Part shown: one piece after another, positions 20,558-29,912 of the stretch | Position numbering within the stretch: position 1 is the stretch's first letter | Layout: every line of letters begins with the position of its first letter | Source: Jonesia denitrificans DSM 20603 | Lineage (GTDB): Bacteria > Actinomycetota > Actinomycetes > Actinomycetales > Cellulomonadaceae | Assembly (NCBI RefSeq): GCF_000024065.1 | Contig: NC_013174.1 | Span: 1,922,001-1,986,000, forward strand | DNA length: 64,000 bases | Direction of reading: 5' to 3' | Notes under the pieces: model-generated | The model's input: only the letters and a program-made list of their open reading frames with translations | What the model was told of the DNA's origin: nothing | Databases searched by the model: none | Program-made: the position numbers and the translations under genes

Positions 20558-21403
20558 TTAGTGTTCCTCTTCAATCGCCATGCTGATGTACACCGCAGAC
20601 AGAAGCGTGAAGACATAGGCCTGAAGTGCTGCAACAAGGATTTCAAAAAGTGTGAACGCGAGACCTGCGGTCAAGGACACGACTGCAAGTCCCTTCATGG
20701 CACCCGCCGCTTCAAGAAAGAAGAAGTGGGTTGCGCCAAAGCAGAGTACGAGGAGCAGGTGCCCTGCGATCATGTTGGCGGTAAGACGCAAAGCCAAGGT
20801 GAGCGGCCGGAACAGGAAAACCTGGAGAATCTCGATAGGCGTGATGAGGATGTAGAGGAAGGGAGGAATACCTGGGGGGAACAAAGAGTTCTTCAGGTAA
20901 CCACCGATCCCAAATTTCTTCACTCCTGCTCCGAAGTAAACGAAGAACGTCCACAGTGCAAGGACCACGGGCATAGCCACGAGTGAGGTGCTTGCAATGT
21001 TGAGCAGTGGGATCACACCAGTGATGTTGAACACAAGAATTGCGAAGAACATCGTGGTGAGCATGGGAACATATTTGCGCGCGTTGTGACCAAGGATTTC
21101 TTCGGCGATGTTCACTCGCACGAAGTCCAATGCCATTTCGGCGATGTTCTGAGCGCGTCCTGGAACAAGGGTCGCACGGCGTGCGGCCAGTGTGAACAGG
21201 GTGATGAGAACGACGGCTGCAATGATGCGCACCAGGTGGATGCGGTTGAACTCAAAGGAACCGAATTCGACGATGGCGTTCGGAAAGAACTCCCCGATGG
21301 TGGGTGGGTGGAACCCGCCTTCGTCACCAGACGCGGCGAGATACTGAGTCGTCGCTTGGATGGACAGTGTAATCTCCCGGTTGTCATGGCACAGGGCAAG
21401 CAC
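20558..21403 (-). CDS. atpB: F1F0 ATP synthase subunit a
   Basis: 281 residues if the GTG at 21403 is used. The essential stator arginine lies in PLTLALRLTANMIAGH. Several membrane helices form the proton half-channels. The start is uncertain: the GTG has no ribosome binding site, whereas an in-frame CTG at 21367 has GGGAG 6 nt upstream and would give a 269-residue protein closer to the family N-terminus. The 155-bp gap to atpE holds only its ribosome binding site as far as I can see. Confidence 0.95.
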   Translation of the reverse strand: MLALCHDNREITLSIQATTQYLAASGDEGGFHPPTIGEFFPNAIVEFGSFEFNRIHLVRIIAAVVLITLFTLAARRATLVPGRAQNIAEMALDFVRVNIAEEILGHNARKYVPMLTTMFFAILVFNITGVIPLLNIASTSLVAMPVVLALWTFFVYFGAGVKKFGIGGYLKNSLFPPGIPPFLYILITPIEILQVFLFRPLTLALRLTANMIAGHLLLVLCFGATHFFFLEAAGAMKGLAVVSLTAGLAFTLFEILVAALQAYVFTLLSAVYISMAIEEEH

Positions 21404-21629
21404 ACGACGGCGACGTCGAATGCGGGGTGTGCCTGTCCGTTATGGATCGCAAGAATCTTATCCCATGACGTGGATGAAAATCACGGCCCGTTCAGGGAGT
21501 GGCAGTGCCAGCACCCCTCGCGGTTCGCTCCTTTCGTCATGGAATTCCCCAGTTCATCCCCCACTACATCGCGATTGTGGTGGTGGTGAGGTGGTGAGAA
21601 CACTGAGGAGATTCGGTAGGTGATTCCTA

Positions 21630-22166
21630 TCACAAATCACGGTTTTGGGGGGTGACATAGGGCGTACGTCCCTTGGAGACTGCCCACATGTCGAGTATTG
21701 CACTACCAATGACACCGATCAGAACGACAACAGCGAAAATAGCTCGATGATAAAAGTCCTGTTCACGGAGTACAACAAGAATTATGAGGAAGAGCACCAT
21801 CTTGGCGAGCCACGCACCAAGGACAACTGCCATGGTCATGTTCGGATCTTTATCTGCGGTGTAGAGCATCGACCAAATAGTCGTTCCTGAGAAAATGAGT
21901 GCAACCACCACTCCCAGGACCGCTCCCCACACACCGGGACCGCCAGCAATCACCCAACCCAAGGGGATACCGAGCACAGTGAGCGCGCTAAGAAGCACGA
22001 TCAGTGCCTTCAACGACATCCGGAACACATCTTTGTTGACGTGGTGCGGAACAACTGGAAGCCCCCGCATCACCTCAGGCACATCACTGCCCGCCTCGTC
22101 TCCACCATGCTGTGGCACATCAGCTCGATGAGGGGCCTGGTCATCTCTCGGGGTTTGCTCAGTCAT
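21630..22166 (-). CDS. AtpI-like membrane protein of the ATP synthase operon
   Basis: 178 residues. A charged, disordered N-terminal part (about 1-48) is followed by four hydrophobic segments (IVLLSALTVLGIPLGWVIAG; AVLGVVVALIF; VVLGAWLAKMVLFLIILVVL; AIFAVVVLIGVIGSAILDMW), the layout of AtpI/UncI proteins that sit first in atp operons and are thought to help c-ring assembly or Mg2+ supply. It ends 226 bp before atpB and begins 4 bp after the wecA stop. The family call rests on topology and position. Confidence 0.75.
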   Translation of the reverse strand: MTEQTPRDDQAPHRADVPQHGGDEAGSDVPEVMRGLPVVPHHVNKDVFRMSLKALIVLLSALTVLGIPLGWVIAGGPGVWGAVLGVVVALIFSGTTIWSMLYTADKDPNMTMAVVLGAWLAKMVLFLIILVVLREQDFYHRAIFAVVVLIGVIGSAILDMWAVSKGRTPYVTPQNRDL

Positions 22167-22170
22167 ACAG

Positions 22171-23319
22171 TCATCCTTTCACAGCAGGAATGTGTGGTCG
22201 TTGACGCCTCTTCACAATGCGTGGCCACAGTGTCACCACGATCATGGCGGCAATCGCAACAGCACCAATGATGGCCATCACTTGGAAACGAATAAGGAAC
22301 AACGCAACTCCACCAAATGCGAACACCGCACTCCACATGTACATGACGATGACGGCATGCATGTGACTGTGTCCTAACCCAAGCAGGCGGTGGTGAATGT
22401 GCAGTCGATCCGGGGCAAAAGGGGACTTTCCTGCTGCGAGTCGCCGTAATACTGCCATCGACATGTCCGCGAGTGGCAAGATGAGAACAGCCGCAGGCAA
22501 CAACAACGGTGCGTACGCAGGGATCGCTTCACCGACCGTGACCTGAGAGGGGTCAATCTGCCCCGCAACAAGAATTGAGGCGGACGCCATGAGGAACCCC
22601 AAGAGCATAGACCCTGAGTCCCCCATGAAGATCTTTGCGGGATGGAAATTGTGGGGCAAAAATCCTAGACATGCCCCAATGACCGCCGCAAGCACAGTAA
22701 TAGCGACTGACGCGTACGACCCTGGACTTGTTTGCTGGGTGAGCAAGTAGGTGTAGATAAAGAACCCTGACCCACCAATCGCCACAATCCCCGCAGCCAA
22801 GCCATCCAACCCATCGACAAAGTTGACGGCGTTCATCACCAGCACAATCACAAAAACTGTGACCAATAATGACGATCGTGGTGAACCGATTGTCAGCCCA
22901 GCAATTGGTAATGACACGAGTTGCACACCCTGCCAGGCAACAAAACCCGCAGCAATGGTTTGCCCAGCAAACTTCACCATCCAGTCCAGGTCCCACACAT
23001 CATCAGCGACACCCAAGAGCGTCACAAACGCCCCACCAATGAGAATCGCCCACGCTGAGTCACAAAGCCCAGGCGAACACTGCGCCCCATCTTTCGCGAA
23101 AATGCCTTGCAAAAAGGGGATTTGAGAGGCAAAAACAAAAGACACCCCCACTCCAACGAGCATTGCCGCCCCACCCAAACGTGGTGTGGGGATGGAATGG
23201 ACATCACGTGCCCGGACTGCAGTGACGGCCCCAATGCGGAGCGCTAACCAGCGTGCAAACGGAGTAAAAAGGTAGGTCACCATCGCGGAAATAAGGATGA
23301 CCAGAACGTAGACCTTCAC
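22171..23319 (-). CDS. wecA: WecA/TagO-type undecaprenyl-phosphate sugar-1-phosphate transferase
   Basis: 382 residues, polytopic. Diagnostic motifs are NFVDGLDGLAAG (the Asp pair for Mg/catalysis), FMGDSGSMLLGF and the C-terminal HIHHRLLGLG. The family transfers GlcNAc-1-phosphate (or a related sugar phosphate) to undecaprenyl phosphate, the first membrane step of wall teichoic acid, arabinogalactan or other polymer linkage units. The GTG start overlaps the tsaC stop by 4 nt (GTGA). Its product may feed the CDP-glycerol transferase-like enzymes at 37-39 kb, which is inference. Confidence 0.93.
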   Translation of the reverse strand: MKVYVLVILISAMVTYLFTPFARWLALRIGAVTAVRARDVHSIPTPRLGGAAMLVGVGVSFVFASQIPFLQGIFAKDGAQCSPGLCDSAWAILIGGAFVTLLGVADDVWDLDWMVKFAGQTIAAGFVAWQGVQLVSLPIAGLTIGSPRSSLLVTVFVIVLVMNAVNFVDGLDGLAAGIVAIGGSGFFIYTYLLTQQTSPGSYASVAITVLAAVIGACLGFLPHNFHPAKIFMGDSGSMLLGFLMASASILVAGQIDPSQVTVGEAIPAYAPLLLPAAVLILPLADMSMAVLRRLAAGKSPFAPDRLHIHHRLLGLGHSHMHAVIVMYMWSAVFAFGGVALFLIRFQVMAIIGAVAIAAMIVVTLWPRIVKRRQRPHIPAVKG

Positions 23320-24056
23320 TGGTCGCTAAGCTCCTGGCTGTCACTCGTCGGCGAGCCTGCAGTCATGGCCTGGTCGGTGGCACTGACATCTGGAGAATCG
23401 GGCAGCTCCTCACCCACATCAAGCACAAATGTCACGGCTCTCAGCTCTTCCAGAGACACCGCACCAGCACGGATCAACCGAAGATTCTCCGTCGTTGCGT
23501 CAACAATTGTTGATGCAACACCACCAGGAACCTCACCGGCATCAAGATAGACCGCAACTGAATCGCCCAGTTGGTCCCGAGCCTGCTGCGCCGTCAACGC
23601 TGCTTCACCGCCGGTCCGGTTCGCAGACGACACTGCAAGCGGCCCCGTGCGCTGTAACAGCGCCAACGCTGTCGGATGATCAGGGACGCGCAACGCAACC
23701 GTTCCCTGGGTCTCCCCCAGATCCCACGCCAGCGACGGCTGTGCATGACAAATGAGCGTCAACCCACCCGGCCAGAAACGCTCCGCCAACGCTCGGGCAC
23801 CTTCAGGAACATGCGTAGCCAGCGCATCGATAGTCGCAGGAGAAGCAACCAACACCGGGGGCGGCATGTGCCGCCCGCGTCCCTTGGCCCGCAGCAGGGC
23901 GTTCACCGCACTGGGATTAAAAGCATCAGCACCGATGCCGTACACCGTGTCAGTGGGTAACACGACCACTGCGCCACGGTGAAGTTGATTGATCGCTTCG
24001 TCAAGTGCGTTGCCCCACTCACCTGAGTGATGGGCAGGCCACAGAGCGCTTGTCAC
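23316..24056 (-). CDS. tsaC: L-threonylcarbamoyladenylate synthase (Sua5/YrdC)
   Basis: 246 residues. The YrdC domain shows VVVLPTDTVYGIGADA and later GPLAVSSANRTGG, the nucleotide- and threonine-binding parts. It makes threonylcarbamoyl-AMP for the t6A37 modification of ANN-decoding tRNAs. A Ser/Asp/Glu-rich tail of about 40 residues follows the domain and is not conserved. The GTG start at 24056 has GGAAGGA upstream, overlapping the prmC stop region 3 bp away. The prmC-tsaC-wecA order is usual in actinobacteria. Confidence 0.94.
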   Translation of the reverse strand: MTSALWPAHHSGEWGNALDEAINQLHRGAVVVLPTDTVYGIGADAFNPSAVNALLRAKGRGRHMPPPVLVASPATIDALATHVPEGARALAERFWPGGLTLICHAQPSLAWDLGETQGTVALRVPDHPTALALLQRTGPLAVSSANRTGGEAALTAQQARDQLGDSVAVYLDAGEVPGGVASTIVDATTENLRLIRAGAVSLEELRAVTFVLDVGEELPDSPDVSATDQAMTAGSPTSDSQELSDQ

Positions 24057-24059
24057 GGG

Positions 24060-25016
24060 TCATCCTTCCACGTCGGGATGGGGTTGTCGCCTCGCTGACA
24101 CCATTCGGGGGCGTCCGGTCAAGTCAGCGTGAGTCTTTGCCAAGGTAAAAGCTGCGTCGCCACCAAGCGTGGTGCCATCAACCATGGCTCGGGCAGCGTC
24201 TGCCTGAGAATCAGCATGTTCCATAACGTAAAGGCCTTGGGGTCGAAGCAACAACGCAGCATTCATGGTGACACCACGAGGAACCTCTAAACCGTCATCC
24301 CCCAACCCGTACAACGCAACTGCGGGGTCGTGGTGGGCAACCTCGTGATCCCGTGGGATCGCATCAGATGGTATGTAGGGCGGGTTAGAAACAACGATAT
24401 CGACACGGGCAGCCATGTGCGACAAAGCAGTTCGGGCATCACCTTGAGTTAAGTGTACGGGGTCTGCGTAGCGGTGATTGTTCCGGGTTGCCCAGGTGTA
24501 AGCGCCCTGATCAAGTTCCACGGCGTACACCTGTGCGCTGGGCACTTCAGTGGCGATCGCTAAAGCGATCGCCCCGGACCCGGTACAAAGATCAACCACC
24601 ACCGGCTGCGTTCCGTTGGCCGCGATGCGGTGGGCTTCGGTGATGGCATGCTCGGCAAGAAGCTCAGTTTCGGGGCGTGGGATAAACACCCCGGCTCCAA
24701 CCTCTAGGCTGAGGCGACGAAAGTACGCGATCCCGGTGAGGTGTTGTAGTGGTTCACGGTGTTCCCGCCGTTGCGCGAGCTGCGTCAAAGCCGTCAGAGC
24801 TGTGGAACTGTCACGCCCAGTCAGATCACCAACCGGGGTTCGCAGGACACGGTGACGGAGAATGTCACTTCGGTCGTGACCAGTTACATGCTCAACCAGG
24901 AGGAGAGCGTCCACCGAGGCTTGTTCAATACCTGCCGCAGTGAAGCGTGCAGTGAGCTGCGTCAGTAGGTCGTCCAGGGTGGTTGCGCTCGTCCAGGGTG
25001 CCGAGGTCCCGGACAC
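24060..25016 (-). CDS. prmC: Release-factor glutamine N5-methyltransferase
   Basis: 318 residues. An N-terminal helical domain is followed by a Rossmann methyltransferase with VVDLCTGSGAIALAIA (AdoMet binding) and VSNPPYIP, the NPPY motif that holds the target glutamine. It methylates the GGQ glutamine of release factors, and lies 5 bp downstream of prfA, which encodes its substrate. The start codon at 25016 is supported by family length. Confidence 0.96.
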   Translation of the reverse strand: MSGTSAPWTSATTLDDLLTQLTARFTAAGIEQASVDALLLVEHVTGHDRSDILRHRVLRTPVGDLTGRDSSTALTALTQLAQRREHREPLQHLTGIAYFRRLSLEVGAGVFIPRPETELLAEHAITEAHRIAANGTQPVVVDLCTGSGAIALAIATEVPSAQVYAVELDQGAYTWATRNNHRYADPVHLTQGDARTALSHMAARVDIVVSNPPYIPSDAIPRDHEVAHHDPAVALYGLGDDGLEVPRGVTMNAALLLRPQGLYVMEHADSQADAARAMVDGTTLGGDAAFTLAKTHADLTGRPRMVSARRQPHPDVEG

Positions 25017-25021
25017 GATGA

Positions 25022-26107
25022 CTACTCCCCCGCTGCGGCGAGGCGCGCCGCTTCATCGGCGTCAATGGCTGACTGCACGACGGGTTGAACGTCCCCATCA
25101 AGTACCTGATCAAGGTTGTAGGACTTGAACCCGGTACGGTGATCCGCGATGCGGTTTTCCGGGAAGTTATAGGTTCTGATTCGTTCGGATCGGTCCACGG
25201 TGCGTACTTGGGAACGACGCATATCCTGCGCTGCGGCTGCGGCTTCTTCTTGTCGTGCCGCCAGTAGGCGGGCACGTAACACGCGCATCGCTTGTTCCCG
25301 GTTTTGTAGTTGGGATTTTTCGTTTTGCATAGACACAACAATCCCCGTAGGAATGTGGGTGATGCGGACAGCTGAGTCTGTCGTGTTCACCGACTGACCG
25401 CCGGGCCCTGAGGACCGGTACACGTCGATACGAAGATCGTTTTGGTCAATCTCCAGTTCGCCTTCGTCTTCCACTTCGGGGAAAACGAGGACACCAACAG
25501 CCGACGTGTGGATACGTCCTTGCGATTCAGTAACTGGGACGCGCTGCACCCGGTGGACACCACCTTCATATTTCAGATGCGCCCACACGCCTTCTTCTGG
25601 TGTCACTTGGCCTCGCGCCTTCACGGCGACTTGCACGTCTTTGTAGCCACCGAGGTCGGATTCTGTGGCGCCAATGATTTCGGTCCGCCACCCTTGGCGT
25701 TCAGCGTAGCGTAAGTACATTCGGAGTAAGTCCGCAGCGAATAGGGCAGATTCCGCGCCGCCCTCCCCTGCTTTGATCTCGAGGATGACGTCACGAGAAT
25801 CATCGGGGTCGCGGGGGATGAGGACCCGGCGTAGTCGTTCGCTTGCTTCGGCTGCGGCGTGTTCCATGGCGGGGATTTCCTCAGCGAATGAGGGGTCCTC
25901 TTCTGCCATGTCGCGTGCGGCGTCAAGGTCATCCGTTGCTGAACGCCATGCCCGGTAGGCGGAAACGACTTGCCCCAGTTCGGCGTAGCGGCGGCCCAGT
26001 TGCCGTGCGCGCGCCTGATCAGAGTGCACTGAGGCGTCGGAGAGTTGCGCTTCAATGTCAGCGTATTCGCCCAGGAGGGGTTCAACGGCAGCAAATGTAT
26101 TCGACAT
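25022..26107 (-). CDS. prfA: Peptide chain release factor 1
   Basis: 361 residues from the ATG at 26107 ([12 protein letters not shown]), which has AAGGAAG upstream; the frame open to 26167 is not conserved. The peptidyl-hydrolysis motif [20 protein letters not shown] is intact, and the stop-codon recognition region lies in the middle domain. It terminates at UAA and UAG. It lies between rpmE and prmC. Confidence 0.97.
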   Translation of the reverse strand: MSNTFAAVEPLLGEYADIEAQLSDASVHSDQARARQLGRRYAELGQVVSAYRAWRSATDDLDAARDMAEEDPSFAEEIPAMEHAAAEASERLRRVLIPRDPDDSRDVILEIKAGEGGAESALFAADLLRMYLRYAERQGWRTEIIGATESDLGGYKDVQVAVKARGQVTPEEGVWAHLKYEGGVHRVQRVPVTESQGRIHTSAVGVLVFPEVEDEGELEIDQNDLRIDVYRSSGPGGQSVNTTDSAVRITHIPTGIVVSMQNEKSQLQNREQAMRVLRARLLAARQEEAAAAAQDMRRSQVRTVDRSERIRTYNFPENRIADHRTGFKSYNLDQVLDGDVQPVVQSAIDADEAARLAAAGE

Positions 26108-26199
26108 GGGCGTGGGACTTCCTTGAACAGGCACGACACACACCACACATGCCGCGCGCGGGATCACACCAGGGGCAACTGGTTCGAGGATTTAACAAC

Positions 26200-26266
26200 A
26201 ACGCCGGCCGGTACCTGGCACCGACTGCCCCTGGAGAGGTTGTCGGGCGGGCAACCGGCCGGCGTT
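26200..26266 (-). terminator. Inverted repeat after rpmE
   Basis: Arms 26200-26212 and 26254-26266 (AACGCCGGCCGGT and its exact complement) are separated by 41 nt. It begins 9 bp after the rpmE stop. The loop is long for an intrinsic terminator, so it may slow rather than stop transcription into prfA. Confidence 0.5.
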
Positions 26267-26274
26267 GGAGGGTG

Positions 26275-26484
26275 CTAGTCCTTCTTGCCGTAGCGAGCCT
26301 GGAAGCGTGCCACGCGACCACCGGTGTCGAGGATTTTCTGCTTGCCGGTGTAGAACGGGTGGCATGCTGAGCACACGTCAGCGTTGATCACGCCGGAGGT
26401 TTGGGTGCTGCGAGTCTGGAACTCATTGCCACAGGTGCATTTGACCGTGGTGTCCACGTACTCGGGGTGAATGTCAGCTTTCAC
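26275..26484 (-). CDS. rpmE: 50S ribosomal protein bL31 (zinc-binding type)
   Basis: 69 residues with the zinc ligands CTC near residue 16 and CSAC near 36, and the conserved [17 protein letters not shown]. This is the C+ zinc form; a C-minus paralogue expressed in zinc starvation would be elsewhere. The ATG has AAGGAG upstream. It lies 167 bp downstream of rho, the usual order in actinobacteria. Confidence 0.98.
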   Translation of the reverse strand: MKADIHPEYVDTTVKCTCGNEFQTRSTQTSGVINADVCSACHPFYTGKQKILDTGGRVARFQARYGKKD

Positions 26485-26651
26485 TGTTTTCTCCTTGGGT
26501 TTGGCGTGCCTGGGTCAGCATCACTGTCGATGCTGTGAACCAGTCACAGTTCCTCGCCACGTCTGCGTCGAGGCAACACTCTATTGTGCCAGAATTCGCC
26601 ACACCCCTAAACCCTTGGGCTATGGCGAATTCTGTGAGATCAAAGACAGGC

Positions 26652-28640
26652 TCAGACTTCGTGGTCGTTTCCGCGGAGGTCGGCAAGCGAATCTGGTGTT
26701 GTCTTTTGCACGGACAACAAAAACTCCACATTGCGCGGGTGCTCTTTGAGTTTCTTGATGAGCAGTTCCACCGCTTGGGTTTGATCCAACGCGTGCAGAA
26801 CCCGGCGAAGCTTGTACATGATTTTCAGTTCGTCGCCGCGCACGAGAAGTTCTTCGCGGCGTGTTCCGGACCCGGAAATATCGATCGCTGGGAAGATCCG
26901 CTTGTCGGCCAGCGACCGGGACAAACGCAACTCCATGTTTCCTGTTCCCTTGAACTCTTCGAAGATAACCTCGTCCATTTTGGAGCCGGTTTCGACCAGA
27001 GCTGACGCAAGAATCGTCAACGAGCCACCATCTTCGATGTTCCGGGCGGCCCCGAAGAATTTCTTTGGCGGGTACAGTGCCGCAGCATCAACACCCCCGG
27101 ACAAGATTCGGCCTGAGGCGGGAGCCGCAAGGTTATAGGCACGGCCCAACCGGGTGATGGAATCCAGGAGCACAACGACGTCCTGGCCGAGCTCCACGAG
27201 GCGCTTGGCGCGTTCGATCGCAAGTTCCGCAACGATCGTGTGATCGGATGCTGGGCGGTCAAACGTTGACGCAATCACTTCGCCGTTGACGGTGCGTTCC
27301 ATGTCGGTCACTTCTTCAGGACGCTCATCAACAAGAACAACCATGAGGTGGACTTCAGGGTTGTTGATCGAGATCGCGTTGGCGATCTGCTGCATGATGA
27401 TCGTTTTGCCGGCTTTCGGTGGCGCAACAATGAGACCGCGTTGCCCCTTACCAATGGGGGCAAGGATGTCAATGATGCGTGGCGCTAAGCGGTTAGAGTC
27501 GGCATTTTCCAACTGGAGGCGTTCGCTTGGGTAAAGCGGCGTCAGTTTGTTGAAGTCTGGGCGTTGACGGGCTTCTTCTGGGGGAAGACCGTTAACGGTG
27601 TCCAGGCGCACGAGTGCGTTGAACTTTTGGCGGTTATTGCCACCGTGTTGGTCCTGGTCACGGGGTTGGCGGATGGCGCCAGTGATGGCATCGCCGCGGC
27701 GCAGTCCCGCCTTTTTGACCTGACCTAGTGACACGTAAACGTCGTTGGTTCCAGGAAGGTACCCAGTGGTGCGCACGAACGCGTAGTTATCAAGAATGTC
27801 GAGGATCCCAGCAACTGGAATCAGCGGTTCGTCGGTTGCGACCTCTGAATCATCGTAGGCCAGCTCATTGTTGCGACGCCCGCGCTTACGATCGTTGTTG
27901 CGGTCACGATCACGGTGACGGTCGCGGCCACGGCGGCGGCGGTTGGATCGGTCATCGTCACCGTGGAAGTTCTGCTCGTTGGAGTTTTTTTGGTTGTTTT
28001 GAGCGTTGTTCGACTGGTTGTTTGACTGGTTGTTCGACGAGCCTTGTTGCGAGTTTTTCCGTTCTTGGCGGTCGTCGCTGTTGTCGCGCTGTCGTTGACG
28101 GTTTCGTCCGCGCGACTCGTTGTCTTGGTTGTCTGAACGCTGGTCACGCCCTTGATTGCGGTCGCGTCGACGGTCTGAGTCCCCTGGCTCTGGAAGTTTG
28201 ATTTCGAAGTCTCCAATAACAGCGGACTGGGATTGCCCGCTTTCTGGTGTGGCGTTTTTTGTGGTGGCCTGTTGTTCGCCATGTGCTTCGGTGGGTGCCT
28301 GCGCGGTATCGCGGTGGTCTTGCTGGTTGCGAGGGGCGCGCGTTCGGGAGGCTCGGGCTGGTTTGTCGCTGTCCGTCTTGGTTGGCTTGTCAGCTGGAGC
28401 AGATGCGCTAGGTGACTGTGCGGTAGTGGTTTCTGCTGCGCTACGCGAGCGTGGTGTGGACGATGCGGCTGTGCGGCCTGCGCTCCCTTGCGCTTGCTCG
28501 ATGGCACCGATCAGGTCAGATTTGCGCATCTTAGAGATGCCCCGCACTCCCAGTTGTGACGCAATGGACTGGAGTTCTGGGAGGCGCAGACTGGAGAGCG
28601 CGCCTTGGGCGCTGTTCTGCTGTGGGGTGGTTTGTGACAC
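26652..28640 (-). CDS. rho: Transcription termination factor Rho with long disordered insertion
   Basis: 662 residues from the GTG at 28640, preceded by GGGGGAAGGG. The N-terminal Rho-N helical region ([27 protein letters not shown], from about 18) is followed by about 210 residues of low complexity. These go from Ala/Ser/Thr/Pro-rich to Arg/Asp/Gln/Asn-rich and include [15 protein letters not shown] at about 203-217. The cold-shock-like RNA-binding domain starts near 272. The motor has Walker A APPKAGKT (about 406-413) and ITRLGRAYN. Such insertions are typical of high-G+C actinobacteria and broaden RNA binding. Rho is a hexameric RNA helicase that ends transcription. Confidence 0.97.
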   Translation of the reverse strand: MSQTTPQQNSAQGALSSLRLPELQSIASQLGVRGISKMRKSDLIGAIEQAQGSAGRTAASSTPRSRSAAETTTAQSPSASAPADKPTKTDSDKPARASRTRAPRNQQDHRDTAQAPTEAHGEQQATTKNATPESGQSQSAVIGDFEIKLPEPGDSDRRRDRNQGRDQRSDNQDNESRGRNRQRQRDNSDDRQERKNSQQGSSNNQSNNQSNNAQNNQKNSNEQNFHGDDDRSNRRRRGRDRHRDRDRNNDRKRGRRNNELAYDDSEVATDEPLIPVAGILDILDNYAFVRTTGYLPGTNDVYVSLGQVKKAGLRRGDAITGAIRQPRDQDQHGGNNRQKFNALVRLDTVNGLPPEEARQRPDFNKLTPLYPSERLQLENADSNRLAPRIIDILAPIGKGQRGLIVAPPKAGKTIIMQQIANAISINNPEVHLMVVLVDERPEEVTDMERTVNGEVIASTFDRPASDHTIVAELAIERAKRLVELGQDVVVLLDSITRLGRAYNLAAPASGRILSGGVDAAALYPPKKFFGAARNIEDGGSLTILASALVETGSKMDEVIFEEFKGTGNMELRLSRSLADKRIFPAIDISGSGTRREELLVRGDELKIMYKLRRVLHALDQTQAVELLIKKLKEHPRNVEFLLSVQKTTPDSLADLRGNDHEV

Positions 28641-28952
28641 GAAGGACCCTTCCCCCTCGTTATGACTCGTTGCGAGTCGTGGGCGGATGTCCATGGCTGA
28701 GTGGCCATGGGCGAACTGTGTGGAAGTTACTTGCCGCAGTGCCCTGCCCATGTACCTCACGAACCACAACAGTGGGAATCACGTGTATGGATGAGTGTGA
28801 AGGGAGCTGGGAGAACCCGCTAAGATGAGCGCTCGCCTGAGGGTGAACAACTAGGTGATGAGAAGCATCAGATAGTTGATGTCAACAACCCTGGCTAACA
28901 TGAGTGCGCCAAGAACTGTTGCCACTATACCACTTGACAATTACTGCGTTCG
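28641..28952 (-). promoter_or_regulatory. rho leader and probable promoter
   Basis: A 312-bp gene-free stretch between thrB and rho. At 28924-28932 the minus strand reads TGGTATAGT, an extended -10 element, which would give a rho leader of roughly 280 nt. Within it CCATGGC/GCCATGG (28691-28697 and 28704-28710) forms a 7-bp hairpin just upstream of the ribosome binding site. rho leaders in other bacteria mediate autoregulated early termination; that role here is inference. Confidence 0.5.
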
Positions 28953-29906
28953 TCATTTGCTTAGCGATGTGACGCGCTCCACGGTCGCCCCCGTCCGGTT
29001 GACCTGGGGACTTTTCACCACCCATTCGCGTTCTTGCAGGTCGTCGGTGTCGTGAATGATGCGCTTGACGGTTGCTTGAACGTGTTCTGTGTCGTCATGG
29101 TGGTGCAAGATGAGAACTGTGGGGCCCGCTCCGGAGACAGTTGCTGCTAAACCCTGTTCCCGTAGTTGTGTGATCAGCGCCCAGGATTGGGGCATGACCG
29201 AGGACCGGAATTCTTGGTGGAGTCGATCATCGGTTGCGTCAAAGAGGAGTTCAGTATTGTGGGCGAGTGCGTGAACAAGTAGTGCACTGCGGCCCGCGTT
29301 GAAGGTCGCACTAGAGTGAGCGACTGCGGGTGGAAGCACACCGCGTGCGCGATGGGTGGATAATCGGGTGGTGGGCACCACAACGGTGGGTTGAACATCT
29401 GGGTGCAGGTCTAACTGGGCCGCACATGGGCGGTCATGGTCTGTCATCCAGGCGACGGTTGCACCACCGAGAATTGCGGGGGCAGCGTTATCTGGGTGCC
29501 CTTCGATTTGGGTGGCCAAGTTGAGGAGCACAGAGTCGTTCAGTGCGTCAGGTTCCGAAATGAATCCGCGTGCTGCCATGAGACCAGCTACAACTGCTGC
29601 TGCAGATGACCCTAATCCCCGTCCGTGCGGGATCGTGTTGCGGGCAACGAGACGGAGCCCTGTGTGTGAGGCTCCCACATGGTCCAGTGCCCGACGGAGT
29701 GTGGCTACGACGAGGTGCGAGGCGTCACGAGGAACTTCTCCTTGTCCTTCTCCCTCAACGTCAACACTCACATTGTCAGAGCCCAGTGCATGGATTGTCA
29801 GTTCATCCTGCCATTGCAAGGCCAGGCCAAGCGCATCAAAACCTGGCCCGAGGTTCGCGCTTGTCGCAGGCACAGTGACCTGGACAGCATCAGCAACGAT
29901 TCTCAT
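28953..29906 (-). CDS. thrB: Homoserine kinase
   Basis: 317 residues, GHMP kinase family. VPATSANLGPGFDALGLALQ opens the fold, the ATP loop is PHGRGLGSSAAAVVAGL, and the third motif is ATVSGAGPTVLIL. It phosphorylates homoserine for threonine synthesis. It starts 6 bp after the thrC stop and closes the hom-thrC-thrB operon. Confidence 0.96.
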   Translation of the reverse strand: MRIVADAVQVTVPATSANLGPGFDALGLALQWQDELTIHALGSDNVSVDVEGEGQGEVPRDASHLVVATLRRALDHVGASHTGLRLVARNTIPHGRGLGSSAAAVVAGLMAARGFISEPDALNDSVLLNLATQIEGHPDNAAPAILGGATVAWMTDHDRPCAAQLDLHPDVQPTVVVPTTRLSTHRARGVLPPAVAHSSATFNAGRSALLVHALAHNTELLFDATDDRLHQEFRSSVMPQSWALITQLREQGLAATVSGAGPTVLILHHHDDTEHVQATVKRIIHDTDDLQEREWVVKSPQVNRTGATVERVTSLSK

Positions 29907-29912
29907 ATCAGG

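Noticed and set aside
21404-21629. Short peptide ORF between atpI and atpB
   Set aside because: An 18-codon frame with AAAGGAG inside rather than before it; no conservation evidence.
27821-28507. Frame-shifted Thr/Lys-rich minus-strand ORF in rho
   Set aside because: Shadow of the repetitive low-complexity region of rho; wrong frame for the conserved domains.
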